This document shows, piece by piece, positions 43,467 through 53,002 of a stretch of DNA of 64,000 bases. Positions within the stretch are counted from its first letter, which is position 1. Every line of letters starts with the position of its first letter. The notes below the pieces were generated by a model. That model was not told the DNA's origin and made no database searches. It saw only the letters and a list, made by a program, of their open reading frames with translations. The translations under genes were made by a program, and so were the position numbers. Origin of the DNA: CAG-411 sp050875145 (GTDB lineage Bacteria > Bacillota > Clostridia > Lachnospirales > Lachnospiraceae); NCBI GenBank assembly GCA_050875145.1, contig JBNMLH010000002.1:186001-250000 (forward strand), given 5' to 3'.

Positions 43467-44498
43467 TTAATACATGCCTTGGATTTCATTGCTACGGTAT
43501 TCTACGGTACTAGATGGTGCATAGTTACTCGTTTGGAATAATTTCTCATGCCATTTACTTACATTTGAGGAGAGAGTTACTGCGGTAACTACATCAGCCC
43601 CATTGATTCTTGGGGTTTCCTTCTCAAAAGGAAATCCGTAATTTTCTGTAATTTTATAGGAAAAAATTCCTGTAGAAAATTTGAGGATATCTTTTGTATT
43701 CAGGCTTGTGTATACCTGTGGTAAAATTTCACTCATGACATTATAAAGAGTAATTGGATTTGCAGCTTTTGCTTTTTTTACAATTTGCTCTAAGACTGTT
43801 CTTTGTCTTTGCGCTCTTGTAAAATCTCCACCTGCAGTATATCGTACACGGCAATAGCCGGTTGCTTGCACACCACTCAAGGTTTGTAATCCTGGCTTTT
43901 TGATTTTTTTTACGGTTGTACCATTGATTTTAGCAACATCTTTTGCATAAGCATTCACATAGTGAAGTTCATCTTTTGTAATTTTAATATCTACCCCACC
44001 TAAAGCATCAATTACATTACTTAAAGCACTGAAATTAACAGTAATAAAATCCTTTACGTTTAAATCAAAATTTTTGTTAATTGTACTTAATGCCAATTCG
44101 GGTCCACCATATGCATAGGCATGATTTAATTTGGTGTAACCGTGATCTGCAATATATACAAAAGTATCGCGGTAAATGGAAGAAAGTTGTACTTCTTTGG
44201 TTTTGTTATTAATACTTGCGAGAATAATACTATCTGTTCGTGTCTTTTTGGTGAGCTCATTTGCTCTGGAATCTACACCAAATAGAACGATGTTTGTGTA
44301 GTTGTTTATATTGGAGTCATTATATTCATTTTGTTGAATTACGCTTTTATCCATTGAGTAAGTTTGAATTTGACTGATTTTGTAAACAATAAATCCAATG
44401 GGAATAAGAATAAGCAGTATGAGCAATTCGACTGCATAAATCCAATACCGTTTTTTCATTTTTTGTGTTTTGGGATGTTTCTTTTTCTTTGTTGCCAT
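43467..44498 (-). CDS. LytR-CpsA-Psr family protein
   Basis: 343 residues. Basic cytosolic N-terminus, one membrane helix (about 19-40) and an extracellular LCP domain: IVLFGVDSRANELTKKTRTDSIILASIN with the Asp/Arg pyrophosphate-binding residues, LSSIYRDTFV, NHAYAYGG and YCRVRYTAGGDFTRAQRQR. LCP enzymes move undecaprenyl-linked glycopolymers onto peptidoglycan. It starts 14 nt after the glycosylphosphotransferase gene on the same strand, so the two form an operon for making and attaching a surface polysaccharide. Confidence 0.93.
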   Translation of the reverse strand: MATKKKKHPKTQKMKKRYWIYAVELLILLILIPIGFIVYKISQIQTYSMDKSVIQQNEYNDSNINNYTNIVLFGVDSRANELTKKTRTDSIILASINNKTKEVQLSSIYRDTFVYIADHGYTKLNHAYAYGGPELALSTINKNFDLNVKDFITVNFSALSNVIDALGGVDIKITKDELHYVNAYAKDVAKINGTTVKKIKKPGLQTLSGVQATGYCRVRYTAGGDFTRAQRQRTVLEQIVKKAKAANPITLYNVMSEILPQVYTSLNTKDILKFSTGIFSYKITENYGFPFEKETPRINGADVVTAVTLSSNVSKWHEKLFQTSNYAPSSTVEYRSNEIQGMY

Positions 44499-44512
44499 AG
44501 TAAAATTCCCCC

Positions 44513-45946
44513 TTAATACGCATTTTTATTAATAAATCCTTTTACAAATGTCAAAATTAAAATTTTGAAATCCAGTCCTAAAGTCCAGTTTTCAATATAA
44601 TATAAGTCACAATCAATACGGCGTTTAATAGAAGTATCACCACGGTAGCCATTTACCTGTGCCCAACCAGTAAGTCCTGGACGAACCTGATGTTTGATCA
44701 TATATCGTGGAATGGTTTCTTTGAATTGTTCTACAAAATATGGGCGTTCTGGTCTTGGTCCAATCAGACTCATTTCTCCTTTTAAAACATTAAAGAGTTG
44801 TGGAAGTTCATCAATACTGGTTTTTCGGATAAAACGTCCAATTGGGGTTACACGAGGATCATCTTTAACGGTCCAGGCTTTCTTTTCAGCGGCCTCTGTT
44901 TGCTCGCACATGGAACGGAATTTATACATTTTAAATTTTTTATTGTGTAACCCTACACGTTCCTGACAAAAAATCAACGGACCCGGTGAAGTTGCTTTTA
45001 TGATAATAGAAATAATAATCATTGGTATTGAAAAAATTAGTAAAGCAAAGGTTGCTCCAAAAATGTCAATTGCTCTTTTAATACTTCGGTTTACCCAATT
45101 GCTCAAAGGAACTTTTCTGATGTTAATGACTGCAAGACCATTTACATCTTCAATATAAGGTTTAGTTGGAATAATACGATTGTAATCTGGTAGGAATTTC
45201 GTATGCACACCAGATTTTTCACAACTACTTACAATATATTCCAAGTTTTGATAATCGTGTAATCCAAGTGTAATCGCAATTTCATCTAAACTTTCGTATT
45301 TTGCCAGAAGTGTATTAAGCTGTTCTGTTTTACCGATAACCGGAATGTCGCGGTAGGTGTATCCAATTTCCTTGTGGTCATCAATAATTCCATGAATATG
45401 ATAGCCCCAGGAACGATTTGCCAGCATTTCATCAATATAACGTTCGCATATATCACTATATCCAACCAAAACAATGTGTTTTAAGTTCATTCCGTTTTTT
45501 CGGAAGTATTTTAACATAATGCGAAGTGTAATCCGAAAGAAAACAGATAACACAATATTTAAAATAAAGAAGTACATAGTAAACCATCTGGAATATTGCA
45601 CAGAAATCTTCTTAAAATAAAGGACTGCAATAAAGTACAGGATGGCAAAACAATTTGCTTTGATAATGCTCCAGCATTCATATCGTTTGCTTGAAACCCG
45701 TCTTGGAGAATAGAGATTGCAGGCATTGTAAATGAGCAAGTATCCTGGTACAATAAACCAAAGGGCAGAAGCATATCCATTATATGGGAAAAAATAGCCG
45801 AATTTTGGTACTAAAAATCCCATCTTAATTAATGGGCTAAATTTGCTGAACTTTAAAAAATAAGATAGTGAAAATGCCAAAACGATAAGCAAGGCATCAG
45901 TCACTATGAGAAATCGGTTTAAAAGTTTCTGATTATTTTTTATCAT
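44513..45946 (-). CDS. Polyprenyl glycosylphosphotransferase (exopolysaccharide initiation)
   Basis: 477 residues. Four N-terminal membrane helices (about 11-140), a CoA-binding-like Rossmann middle domain (HIVLVGYSDICERYIDEML), a fifth hydrophobic segment (about 288-312), and a bacterial sugar-transferase domain: FKMYKFRSMCEQTEAAEKK, RVTPIGRFIRKTSIDELPQLFNVLKGEMSLIGPRPERPYFVEQ and RPGLTGWAQVNGYRGDT. It transfers a sugar-1-phosphate to undecaprenyl phosphate to start repeat-unit assembly. The sugar is not predictable. RBS GGGAGGAG on the minus strand; promoter at 46039-46067. Confidence 0.94.
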   Translation of the reverse strand: MIKNNQKLLNRFLIVTDALLIVLAFSLSYFLKFSKFSPLIKMGFLVPKFGYFFPYNGYASALWFIVPGYLLIYNACNLYSPRRVSSKRYECWSIIKANCFAILYFIAVLYFKKISVQYSRWFTMYFFILNIVLSVFFRITLRIMLKYFRKNGMNLKHIVLVGYSDICERYIDEMLANRSWGYHIHGIIDDHKEIGYTYRDIPVIGKTEQLNTLLAKYESLDEIAITLGLHDYQNLEYIVSSCEKSGVHTKFLPDYNRIIPTKPYIEDVNGLAVINIRKVPLSNWVNRSIKRAIDIFGATFALLIFSIPMIIISIIIKATSPGPLIFCQERVGLHNKKFKMYKFRSMCEQTEAAEKKAWTVKDDPRVTPIGRFIRKTSIDELPQLFNVLKGEMSLIGPRPERPYFVEQFKETIPRYMIKHQVRPGLTGWAQVNGYRGDTSIKRRIDCDLYYIENWTLGLDFKILILTFVKGFINKNAY

Positions 45947-46255
45947 TGGTTTCTCCTCCCCTGATTTGTTTCAATTATTTATAGTGGCACCTGTATGGCA
46001 GGTATGTCCGTTTAATATAAGAAAGAAACACTCATATTATAATACAGTATTGCCAATTTTTGTGCAAGTTAAAATGAAAAAAAGGATGCTATAATTTCCT
46101 TTATCTGAAAAAGTTGATAACAAAAGAAACGCATTCTCTTCACAAACTCAACACAAATTACTGCTATACTAGCAAATGTAAAAAAGAAACACGAAAATTT
46201 ATACAAATTTTGTATATAAAATAGGTAAGACAATAGGGATGAAAGGAGAATTATT
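45947..46255. other. Divergent region between polysaccharide operon and htrA
   Basis: 309 nt. Holds the minus-strand promoter at 46039-46067. For htrA, TATACT (46165-46170) is a candidate -10, with TTCACA 20 nt upstream as an imperfect -35. No other gene or RNA seen. Confidence 0.4.
46039..46067 (-). promoter_or_regulatory. Promoter of the polysaccharide operon
   Basis: On the minus strand: TTGCAC (46062-46067), 17-nt spacer, TATTAT (46039-46044), about 93 nt upstream of the glycosylphosphotransferase start. Confidence 0.65.
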
Positions 46256-47956
46256 ATGAGTGAAAAAAACGAATTTGATTTTGAAAAGGATCATAATACA
46301 AATATAGATGTGACAGGGGGAATTGGTATGGATACAAATGAAAAAGAAAATAGCGTACAAGATACAGTACAACAGACTGGAGAAAATGGTTTTGTTATGT
46401 CTGTTCAACCTCAACCTCAGAACCAGAATAATAACCCAAACAATAACCAATATAATTTCTGGCAACAGCAGTCTGGAGGAATGGGACAACAGCAGTATGG
46501 ATATAACAATGCAAATTATTTTACGAATCAACAGCAGCAACCAACACCTCCACAGAAGAAAAAGAAAGAATATAAATTATTAAAAAATGTTGGAAAAGCA
46601 GCTTTAGTTGGCATTGTAGCAGGTGTTGGATTTTGTGGAGTGGTACTTGGCTCCAATAAACTTGGTATTATAGACAAACAGAATAATACCGTTTTAACAA
46701 AATCAAGTAATAATACGATTGAAGCAACGGTTGTATCGTCTGGAGGAGCAGTGAATGCACCAAATAATTTGACAGAAGTTGTAAATAAATGTATGCCTTC
46801 TATCGTCTCCATTAACAGCACGATTACATCTACTTATAATTCTTACTTTGGCAGTTACAATCAGGATGAAACAGGCAGTGGTTCTGGAATTATTTTGAAA
46901 ATATCGGATGATGAAATTTTGATTGTGACAAATAATCATGTAATTTCAGATGCAAAGAAAATTATGGTAGGATTTAATGGAGCATCAGAAGATGATATGG
47001 TTCAGGCAACCGTAAAAGGAACGGACAGTACAAGAGATTTGGCTGTAGTGCTTGTTAAGACAAAGGATGTACCTAAGAATATACTGAAGAATATTACAGC
47101 GGCAGAGATTGGAAATTCAGATGACATGAAAGTTGGTCAAATGGCGATTGCCATAGGTAATGCATTAGGATATGGACAATCAATGACAGTGGGGTATATT
47201 AGTGCAAAGGATAGAACAGTTGCAGTAGATGAAGGTACAAACATGACTTTATTACAAACAGATGCAGCAATTAATCCTGGTAATAGTGGTGGAGCACTTT
47301 TAAATTCAGATGGACAGGTAATTGGAATTAACTCAGCAAAATATGCGGATACTTCTGTAGAAGGTATGGGATTTGCCATCCCTATTTCGGATGCGATTTC
47401 GGTCATCAATGATTTGATGGATCGTGAGGTATTGACAGATGATGAGAAGGGATATCTGGGAATATCTGGTATCAATATTACAGAATCGGATCAACAACAG
47501 ATGCCAAATATACCTGTTGGAATTTATGTGCGTGAAGTCAGCGATGATGGAGCTGCAAAGGATGCAGGAATTGTAGCAGGAGATATTATTGTGGGTATTG
47601 GAGATGAGGAGATTACTACAATTGAAGAATTATCAGAGAAAGTGAACTCTTATCGTGTTGGAACAAAAATTACCTTAAAGGTAAAGCGAAGTGAAAACGG
47701 AAAATATAAAGAAAAGAAGATAAAGGTTACATTAAAGGGAAAAGACACATTAAATTCTATTAGTGGAAATGATTCAAATAGCAATAATAGTAAAGGCAAT
47801 TCTTCTGACAACAATAACAGTAATAATGGAAGTAATGGTAACAATGGAAATAATGGCAATAGCGGAAATAACGGAAACAATGGTAGCCAGAGTAGTCCAA
47901 GTGAAGAGGATATGCAGAACTTTTATAATTACTTCTTTGGCGGAAGTGGAAATTAA
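46256..47956 (+). CDS. HtrA/DegP-type serine protease with low-complexity ends
   Basis: 566 residues. A cytosolic N-terminus (1-110) rich in Gln/Asn, one membrane helix (about 118-135), a trypsin-like domain outside the membrane with His228 (TNNHVISD), Asp261 (TRDLAVV) and Ser344 (NPGNSGGAL), a PDZ domain (about 390-490: VGIYVREVSDDGAAKDAGIVAGDIIVGIG) and an Asn/Gly/Ser-rich C-terminus (about 505-550). It degrades misfolded proteins at the cell surface. The triad is complete. RBS AAAGGAGAA. clpX follows about 190 nt later after a hairpin. Confidence 0.94.
   Translation: MSEKNEFDFEKDHNTNIDVTGGIGMDTNEKENSVQDTVQQTGENGFVMSVQPQPQNQNNNPNNNQYNFWQQQSGGMGQQQYGYNNANYFTNQQQQPTPPQKKKKEYKLLKNVGKAALVGIVAGVGFCGVVLGSNKLGIIDKQNNTVLTKSSNNTIEATVVSSGGAVNAPNNLTEVVNKCMPSIVSINSTITSTYNSYFGSYNQDETGSGSGIILKISDDEILIVTNNHVISDAKKIMVGFNGASEDDMVQATVKGTDSTRDLAVVLVKTKDVPKNILKNITAAEIGNSDDMKVGQMAIAIGNALGYGQSMTVGYISAKDRTVAVDEGTNMTLLQTDAAINPGNSGGALLNSDGQVIGINSAKYADTSVEGMGFAIPISDAISVINDLMDREVLTDDEKGYLGISGINITESDQQQMPNIPVGIYVREVSDDGAAKDAGIVAGDIIVGIGDEEITTIEELSEKVNSYRVGTKITLKVKRSENGKYKEKKIKVTLKGKDTLNSISGNDSNSNNSKGNSSDNNNSNNGSNGNNGNNGNSGNNGNNGSQSSPSEEDMQNFYNYFFGGSGN
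47808..47888 (+). repeat. Short tandem repeats encoding Asn-Gly tail
   Basis: AAT/AAC/GGN-type 9-bp units encode an NNG/NSG-rich stretch at the HtrA C-terminus. Confidence 0.7.
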
Positions 47957-48006
47957 TTTTTGCTACATGAACAAATAATAGAAAATAATAGAATAAGATA
48001 GAGAAG

Positions 48007-48042
48007 AAAACTTTCTTTGCATGGCAGGGAAAGTTTTTCTTT
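48007..48042 (+). terminator. Probable terminator after htrA
   Basis: A 9-bp stem (48007-48015 with 48029-48037) with a 13-nt loop; the right arm runs into TTTTTCTTTC. Confidence 0.6.
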
Positions 48043-48148
48043 CTATACTTTACAGATAGGGGAGAAAATGGCATAATGAAAGAAAACAGATGGTAATTGG
48101 AAAACTTGTGAGACACAAAAACTTAATAGGGAAGAAAAGAGGTAAACG

Positions 48149-49543
48149 ATGAGCGAAGAAAAAGATGATTTGAATAAGAAGCAAGATTATGAGGATGTTT
48201 GTTATATATGTCATAGAACGGAGAGTAGAGCGGGGAAAATGATACACATTCCTAATAATATATGTATTTGCAGTGATTGTATGCAAAAAACTTTTGATAG
48301 TATGAATAATACTGGTTTTGGGAATATGGGACCTTATATGGATATGATGAATTTTTCTCCAAACTTTAATATGCCACCACAGAATGAAATGCCAAAGAGG
48401 CAGAAAGTAAAAAAGAAAAAAGAAGATGCACAACCAATATTAGATATAAAAAATATTCCTTCTCCACATATAATAAAAGGAAATCTTGATGAATTTGTTG
48501 TAGGTCAGGAATATGCAAAAAAAGTTATTTCAGTAGCTGTTTACAATCATTATAAACGTGTTGCTACAAATACAATGGATGATATTGAAATTGAAAAATC
48601 TAATATGTTAATGATTGGACCAACTGGTAGTGGAAAGACGTTTCTCGTAAAAACACTTGCAAGAATTTTACAGGTACCATTGGCAATAACAGATGCGACT
48701 TCTTTGACTGAAGCAGGGTATATTGGTGACGATGTGGAAAGTGTGCTTTCGAAACTGTTGGCAGCCGCAGATAACGATGTGGAACGGGCAGAAAAAGGGA
48801 TTATCTTTATTGATGAAATTGATAAGATAGCAAAAAAGCAAAGCACTACTAATCGTGATGTAAGTGGAGAATCAGTTCAGCAGGGATTATTGAAATTGTT
48901 AGAAGGTAGTGATGTGGAAGTACCAGTTGGTGCTACCAATAAAAATGCAATGGTTCCTATGACAACTATAAATACAAGAAATATTTTATTTATTTGTGGC
49001 GGTGCATTTCCAAAGCTGGAAGGTATCATAAAAAAAAGATTAACAAAACAGAGTAATATCGGCTTTAGTGGTGAATTAAAAGATAGATATGATAAGGATA
49101 AAGATATCTTAGGAAAGGTAACATCAGAAGATTTAAGAGAATATGGCATGATACCTGAATTTTTAGGAAGACTTCCGATTGTATTTGCCTTACAAGAATT
49201 AGACAAAGATGCATTGATCCGGGTATTGATTGAACCAAAGAATGCAATCATTAAACAATATCAGAAATTATTAGCTTTGGATGAGGTTAATTTACAATTT
49301 GACCGCGGAGCATATGAAGCAATAGCAGAAAAGGCAATTGAGAAGAAAACAGGCGCTCGTGCACTTCGAGCGATTATTGAGGACTTTATGCTTGACATTA
49401 TGTACGAGATTCCAAAAGACGATAATATTGGAACCGTTACGATTACTAGAGAGTATATTGAAGGAACTGGTGCTCCTAAGATTGAGATGAGAAGTTCGGA
49501 TAGGATTGCCATAGCAAAACAAGAAACAAAGAGTGAAGAATAA
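48149..49543 (+). CDS. clpX: ClpX-type AAA+ unfoldase, divergent form
   Basis: 464 residues. N-terminal zinc domain (VCYICHRTES ... CICSDCM), a Met/Asn/Pro-rich linker of about 60 residues, then the AAA+ core: LVGQ-equivalent VVGQEYAKK, GPTGSGKT (Walker A, about 157-164), IIFIDEIDKIA (Walker B), AGYIGDDVES (pore loop region), SGESVQQGLLKLLEG, FLGRLP (arginine region) and GARALRAIIE (sensor 2). The IGF loop that docks ClpP is kept as NIGFS. The RKH loop that normally follows the LLEG segment is replaced by VGATNKNAM. clpP is not nearby, so this may be a second, specialised ClpX. Confidence 0.88.
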   Translation: MSEEKDDLNKKQDYEDVCYICHRTESRAGKMIHIPNNICICSDCMQKTFDSMNNTGFGNMGPYMDMMNFSPNFNMPPQNEMPKRQKVKKKKEDAQPILDIKNIPSPHIIKGNLDEFVVGQEYAKKVISVAVYNHYKRVATNTMDDIEIEKSNMLMIGPTGSGKTFLVKTLARILQVPLAITDATSLTEAGYIGDDVESVLSKLLAAADNDVERAEKGIIFIDEIDKIAKKQSTTNRDVSGESVQQGLLKLLEGSDVEVPVGATNKNAMVPMTTINTRNILFICGGAFPKLEGIIKKRLTKQSNIGFSGELKDRYDKDKDILGKVTSEDLREYGMIPEFLGRLPIVFALQELDKDALIRVLIEPKNAIIKQYQKLLALDEVNLQFDRGAYEAIAEKAIEKKTGARALRAIIEDFMLDIMYEIPKDDNIGTVTITREYIEGTGAPKIEMRSSDRIAIAKQETKSEE

Positions 49544-49547
49544 ATGT

Positions 49548-49593
49548 AAAACTCATTATAGTATCAGTTTACACAGATACTGTAATGGGTTTT
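49548..49593 (+). terminator. Terminator after clpX
   Basis: An 18-bp stem with two G-U pairs (49548-49565 with 49576-49593), 10-nt loop and a TTTT end, 4 nt after the stop. Confidence 0.9.
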
Positions 49594-49656
49594 GTACAGT
49601 AATGCAGGAAACAGTTTGGCACAAGTCTTGTATTCGGGCGATATGGAGGAGAAGAG

Positions 49657-50565
49657 ATGCAGGAACATAAACTGGAACAATTGCAGGAAAAGGTACAGCA
49701 TGGAGACATTATGTTACCATTTGTGCAATATGTGACGCTTCTACCTATGAATTTTACTTCTTTTGCCATGCATTGGCACAAAGAACTGGAAATTATATAT
49801 ATGCAAAGTGGTTATTGTGAAATCAATGTAGATTTACAACATTATGTGCTCCAGCAGGGGGATATTGTTTTTATAAAGCCACAGGCCATACATTCTTTGC
49901 AGCAGTATCAAGGCGAAAATGGTTGTTTGTTTTCTTGGCTGTTGGATATTAATATGCTAAGTTACGGGGCTACAGATGCTTGCTATGTCAAATATCTGAA
50001 GCCTTTTTTGGATGGGAAAATAGAATATCCACAAGTTATTTCAAAAATGCATCCGTCACATGAACAGTTAGAAAAACAATTGCTGGAGATTCATGAGGTA
50101 TGTGATGAAAAAGCACCAGTATTAGAATTAAACATAAAGTGGAGATTAGAAAGATTATTTTATACGCTATTTAAAGAAATTTTTGTATATAAAAAATTGC
50201 CAAATGAGCAGAAACAGGATACCTTGCAGGCAATCTGCAGTGTATTGGAATACATACAGGAAAATTATCAAAAGACACTGACAATTGGTGAACTTGCAGA
50301 GTTGTTACATTTTAGTGATACTTATTTTATGCGCTTTTTTAAGAAATGCACAGGAGTCACTTGTGTGGAATATATTAATGAATACCGCATGAATAAGGCG
50401 GTGGAATTATTGCAAAATACAGAGTTGACAATTATGGATATTGCTATGCAGGTGGGGATGCACAATATTTCGTATTTTAATCGAATGTTTAAAAAGAAAT
50501 ATCAGATGACACCGAAGGAATATAGAAAACGGGTAACGGCACAGAAAGAGAATGGTGGGTCTTAA
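49657..50565 (+). CDS. AraC-family transcriptional regulator with cupin domain
   Basis: 302 residues. N-terminal cupin-type sensor (about 30-110: HWHKELEIIYMQSGYCEINVDLQHYVLQQGDIVFI), and a C-terminal AraC DNA-binding domain with two helix-turn-helix motifs (LTIGELAELLHFSDTYFMRFF and IMDIAMQVGMHNISYFNRMF). Such proteins usually bind a sugar or similar effector and act on a nearby transport or catabolic gene. No such gene is adjacent, so the target is unknown. RBS GGAGGAG 6 nt before ATG. Confidence 0.9.
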   Translation: MQEHKLEQLQEKVQHGDIMLPFVQYVTLLPMNFTSFAMHWHKELEIIYMQSGYCEINVDLQHYVLQQGDIVFIKPQAIHSLQQYQGENGCLFSWLLDINMLSYGATDACYVKYLKPFLDGKIEYPQVISKMHPSHEQLEKQLLEIHEVCDEKAPVLELNIKWRLERLFYTLFKEIFVYKKLPNEQKQDTLQAICSVLEYIQENYQKTLTIGELAELLHFSDTYFMRFFKKCTGVTCVEYINEYRMNKAVELLQNTELTIMDIAMQVGMHNISYFNRMFKKKYQMTPKEYRKRVTAQKENGGS

Positions 50566-50616
50566 TTAGAAAAAAAAGCATATTTATATATAAAAAGAAG
50601 GTATTGTGGGATTATA

Positions 50617-52311
50617 ATGGATGATTTTTTGACATGTCAGGAGGCTGTTTACTCAGATCAATTTGTGGATTATATTTTGGATGTAGGAGGAGATGTTCGA
50701 TTAGCACAGTGGACATATAATACGAATTGTGTTCAAAATATTGATGGAAGTTTTGCTATTATTTATATGAATAGAGAAAGTAATGGAGATGTCTCTTTTG
50801 AAAAATACGGATATGCAGCAGTTCCCAAATGTTTTGGCTTATTAGATACATCTAGTGTAGAGGCAACGGGGGGCTTAAAACTTCGGAGAAGACCTAATTT
50901 TGATTTGAGTGGAAATGGCGTACTTGTAGGTTTTATAGATACAGGAATTGATTATTTAAACCCATTGTTTCAATATGGTGATGGGAGTACAAGAATAGCA
51001 GCTATTTGGGATCAGACAGAGCGAGAGGGAACACCACCTGCCAATATTTATTATGGTGCCGAATATGAGCGTGACAGTATTAACTTAGCTTTACAGAGTG
51101 AAAATCCATTGCAGATTGTTCCAGAACAGGATGAAATCTATCATGGAACATATTTGGCGGCAATAGCAGCGGGAAATGTGAATCAGGAACAAGATTTTAC
51201 AGGTATGGTACCGGAAGCTGAATTATTGGTAGTAAAGGTAAAACAGGCAAAAAAACATTTACGGGAGTTTTATGGAATACCAGAGGGAGTACCCTGTTAT
51301 CAGGAAAATGATATCATGATGGCGATCCGTTATTTGTGGGTTAAATCTGCAATTTTAAGAAAGCCAATTGTTATTTGTATAGGGATGGGTTCTAACGCAG
51401 GAGGGCATAATGGATTTTCGCCAATAGGTACTATGATTAACAGGGTAGGAAATTTGAATGGTATATGTGTTGTTTGCGGAGCTGGCAATGAGACAAATAT
51501 GGGACATCATTTTGCATCCGTCATTTCGCCCAATAATGAAGAAATTGCAGAGATAAATGTAGATAAAAGACAGGGGATGACTGTTGAATTATGGACCAAT
51601 GCGGCTATTTTGCTAAGTGTCGGAATTACTACACCCCAAGGCGAATATTCAGAACGAATTGCAATACGTTCTTATGAACAGTTAATTGATTATATTTTTT
51701 CAAATACCAAAGTTTATGTGTATTATCAAAGGATTGAGGAGTATTCTGGTGATGAAGTCGTAATAATGCGTTTTCAGGATATGGATGAAGGAATTTGGAA
51801 AATTCACATATATAATTTGGAGGAAGAAGAATCGGGGTATCATATATGGCTTCCCATGCGTGAATTTGTAGCAGATAGGACACGTTTTTTGGAACCATCT
51901 CCAGATACGATTATTTGCAATCCGGGAAATACATATCAAGTGATTACTGCAGGGGCATATAACCATAGAAACGATAGTATTTTTGTAAATTCCAGCAGAG
52001 GGTTTACCGCAAATCATGCAATAAAGCCTGATTTAGTTGCCCCAGGTGTTTCTGTCTATGGACCGGTATCCAGAGAGCGATATGGGGAAAGAAGTGGAAC
52101 CAGTGTGGCAGCAGCACACACAGCAGGTGCAGTTGCTATGTTATTACAATGGGCATTTGTAAAAAGAAATAATTTAGGCATGAATACAACCATTGCAAAA
52201 AATTATTTGATAAGAGGGGCGAGAAAAGAAAATCTGGTAGTGCCAGATCGTTCGTTTGGGTGGGGAATATTAGATGTATACAATACGTTTAATCGACTTA
52301 CCATTTATTGA
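50617..52311 (+). CDS. Subtilisin-like serine protease, Csp (spore germination) type
   Basis: 564 residues, no signal peptide. N-terminal part (1-80: TCQEAVYSDQFVDYILD) resembles the prodomain of clostridial Csp proteases. Subtilase motifs with an intact triad: Asp108 (GFIDTGIDY), His176 (EIYHGTYLAAIAAG) and Ser496 (ERSGTSVAAAHTAGA); a long insertion between His and Ser regions is typical of Csp proteins. CspB of clostridia processes the cortex hydrolase SleC during germination. The function here is inferred. Its ribosome site is weak (AGAAGG 15 nt upstream). SleC is not in the window. Confidence 0.85.
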   Translation: MDDFLTCQEAVYSDQFVDYILDVGGDVRLAQWTYNTNCVQNIDGSFAIIYMNRESNGDVSFEKYGYAAVPKCFGLLDTSSVEATGGLKLRRRPNFDLSGNGVLVGFIDTGIDYLNPLFQYGDGSTRIAAIWDQTEREGTPPANIYYGAEYERDSINLALQSENPLQIVPEQDEIYHGTYLAAIAAGNVNQEQDFTGMVPEAELLVVKVKQAKKHLREFYGIPEGVPCYQENDIMMAIRYLWVKSAILRKPIVICIGMGSNAGGHNGFSPIGTMINRVGNLNGICVVCGAGNETNMGHHFASVISPNNEEIAEINVDKRQGMTVELWTNAAILLSVGITTPQGEYSERIAIRSYEQLIDYIFSNTKVYVYYQRIEEYSGDEVVIMRFQDMDEGIWKIHIYNLEEEESGYHIWLPMREFVADRTRFLEPSPDTIICNPGNTYQVITAGAYNHRNDSIFVNSSRGFTANHAIKPDLVAPGVSVYGPVSRERYGERSGTSVAAAHTAGAVAMLLQWAFVKRNNLGMNTTIAKNYLIRGARKENLVVPDRSFGWGILDVYNTFNRLTIY

Positions 52312-52352
52312 AATAGCAGAATGTAATTTGAAAGGATAACGTAGAAAAACGA

Positions 52353-52382
52353 TGCCCCTGTTGTGGGGCAATAGTTATATTT
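52353..52382 (+). terminator. Weak hairpin after the Csp-like gene
   Basis: A 6-bp GC-rich stem (52353-52358 with 52365-52370) followed by a partly T-rich stretch (ATAGTTATATTTTG). Possible terminator. Confidence 0.4.
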
Positions 52383-52471
52383 TGAACATAAAATCATGTA
52401 TTTTCTTCTCCGCATATGGTATCATAGAATGCAAAAGATAAAAATGAAAAGGAGGTTATTGCTTAGAAAAA

Positions 52472-52840
52472 ATGACAAAAGAAGAATGGTATAAACAGCT
52501 TTTTGAACGTCTTTCAGTATCGAAATTCCGAAGTAGTTTTCATCTGAAAGAGAATGACTTTGCATATATTGAGAAAAAGGGGCTAGTCGTTATAGAGGAA
52601 CATGCAAGGGATTTTATTGCGAAGAGAGAAGCTCCTGCATGGATAACCAACGACGGAAAACAAACTCCGATGAAAGGGCATCCTGTATTTATTGCGCAAC
52701 ATGCCACTGCAACTTGTTGTAGAGAATGTATCAAAAAGTGGCATAAAATAAAGCCTGGAAGAGAGTTAAGTACCATCCAGCAGGAGTATTTGGTTGAGGT
52801 TATTATGACCTGGATAAAAAATGAGATTACAAGAAAGTAG
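52472..52840 (+). CDS. DUF4186 protein
   Basis: 122 residues, soluble. HPVFIAQHATATCCRECIKKWHKI is the DUF4186 signature, with two Cys and two His that could bind metal. ERLSVSKFRSSFHL is also conserved in that family. Function unknown. AAGGAGGT lies 15 nt before the only available ATG, a long spacing. Confidence 0.8.
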   Translation: MTKEEWYKQLFERLSVSKFRSSFHLKENDFAYIEKKGLVVIEEHARDFIAKREAPAWITNDGKQTPMKGHPVFIAQHATATCCRECIKKWHKIKPGRELSTIQQEYLVEVIMTWIKNEITRK

Positions 52841-53002
52841 AATTAGAAAAAGTGTACTATTGTAGTATGTGTGATGAGACATTCATGGAAGAATTAGAAA
52901 AGAATGGAATAGAGGTTGAGTAGATCATTAGTTCCTACGGTTGCGTTTGATATAGGAATTGGCTATAATAAAAGAGAACAAATGTGAAAGGTCGGTAGGA
53001 TT

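Noticed and set aside
47650..48116. Minus-strand Leu/Pro/Tyr-rich frames opposite the htrA tail
   Set aside because: Low-complexity translations of the Asn/Gly repeat region; artefacts.
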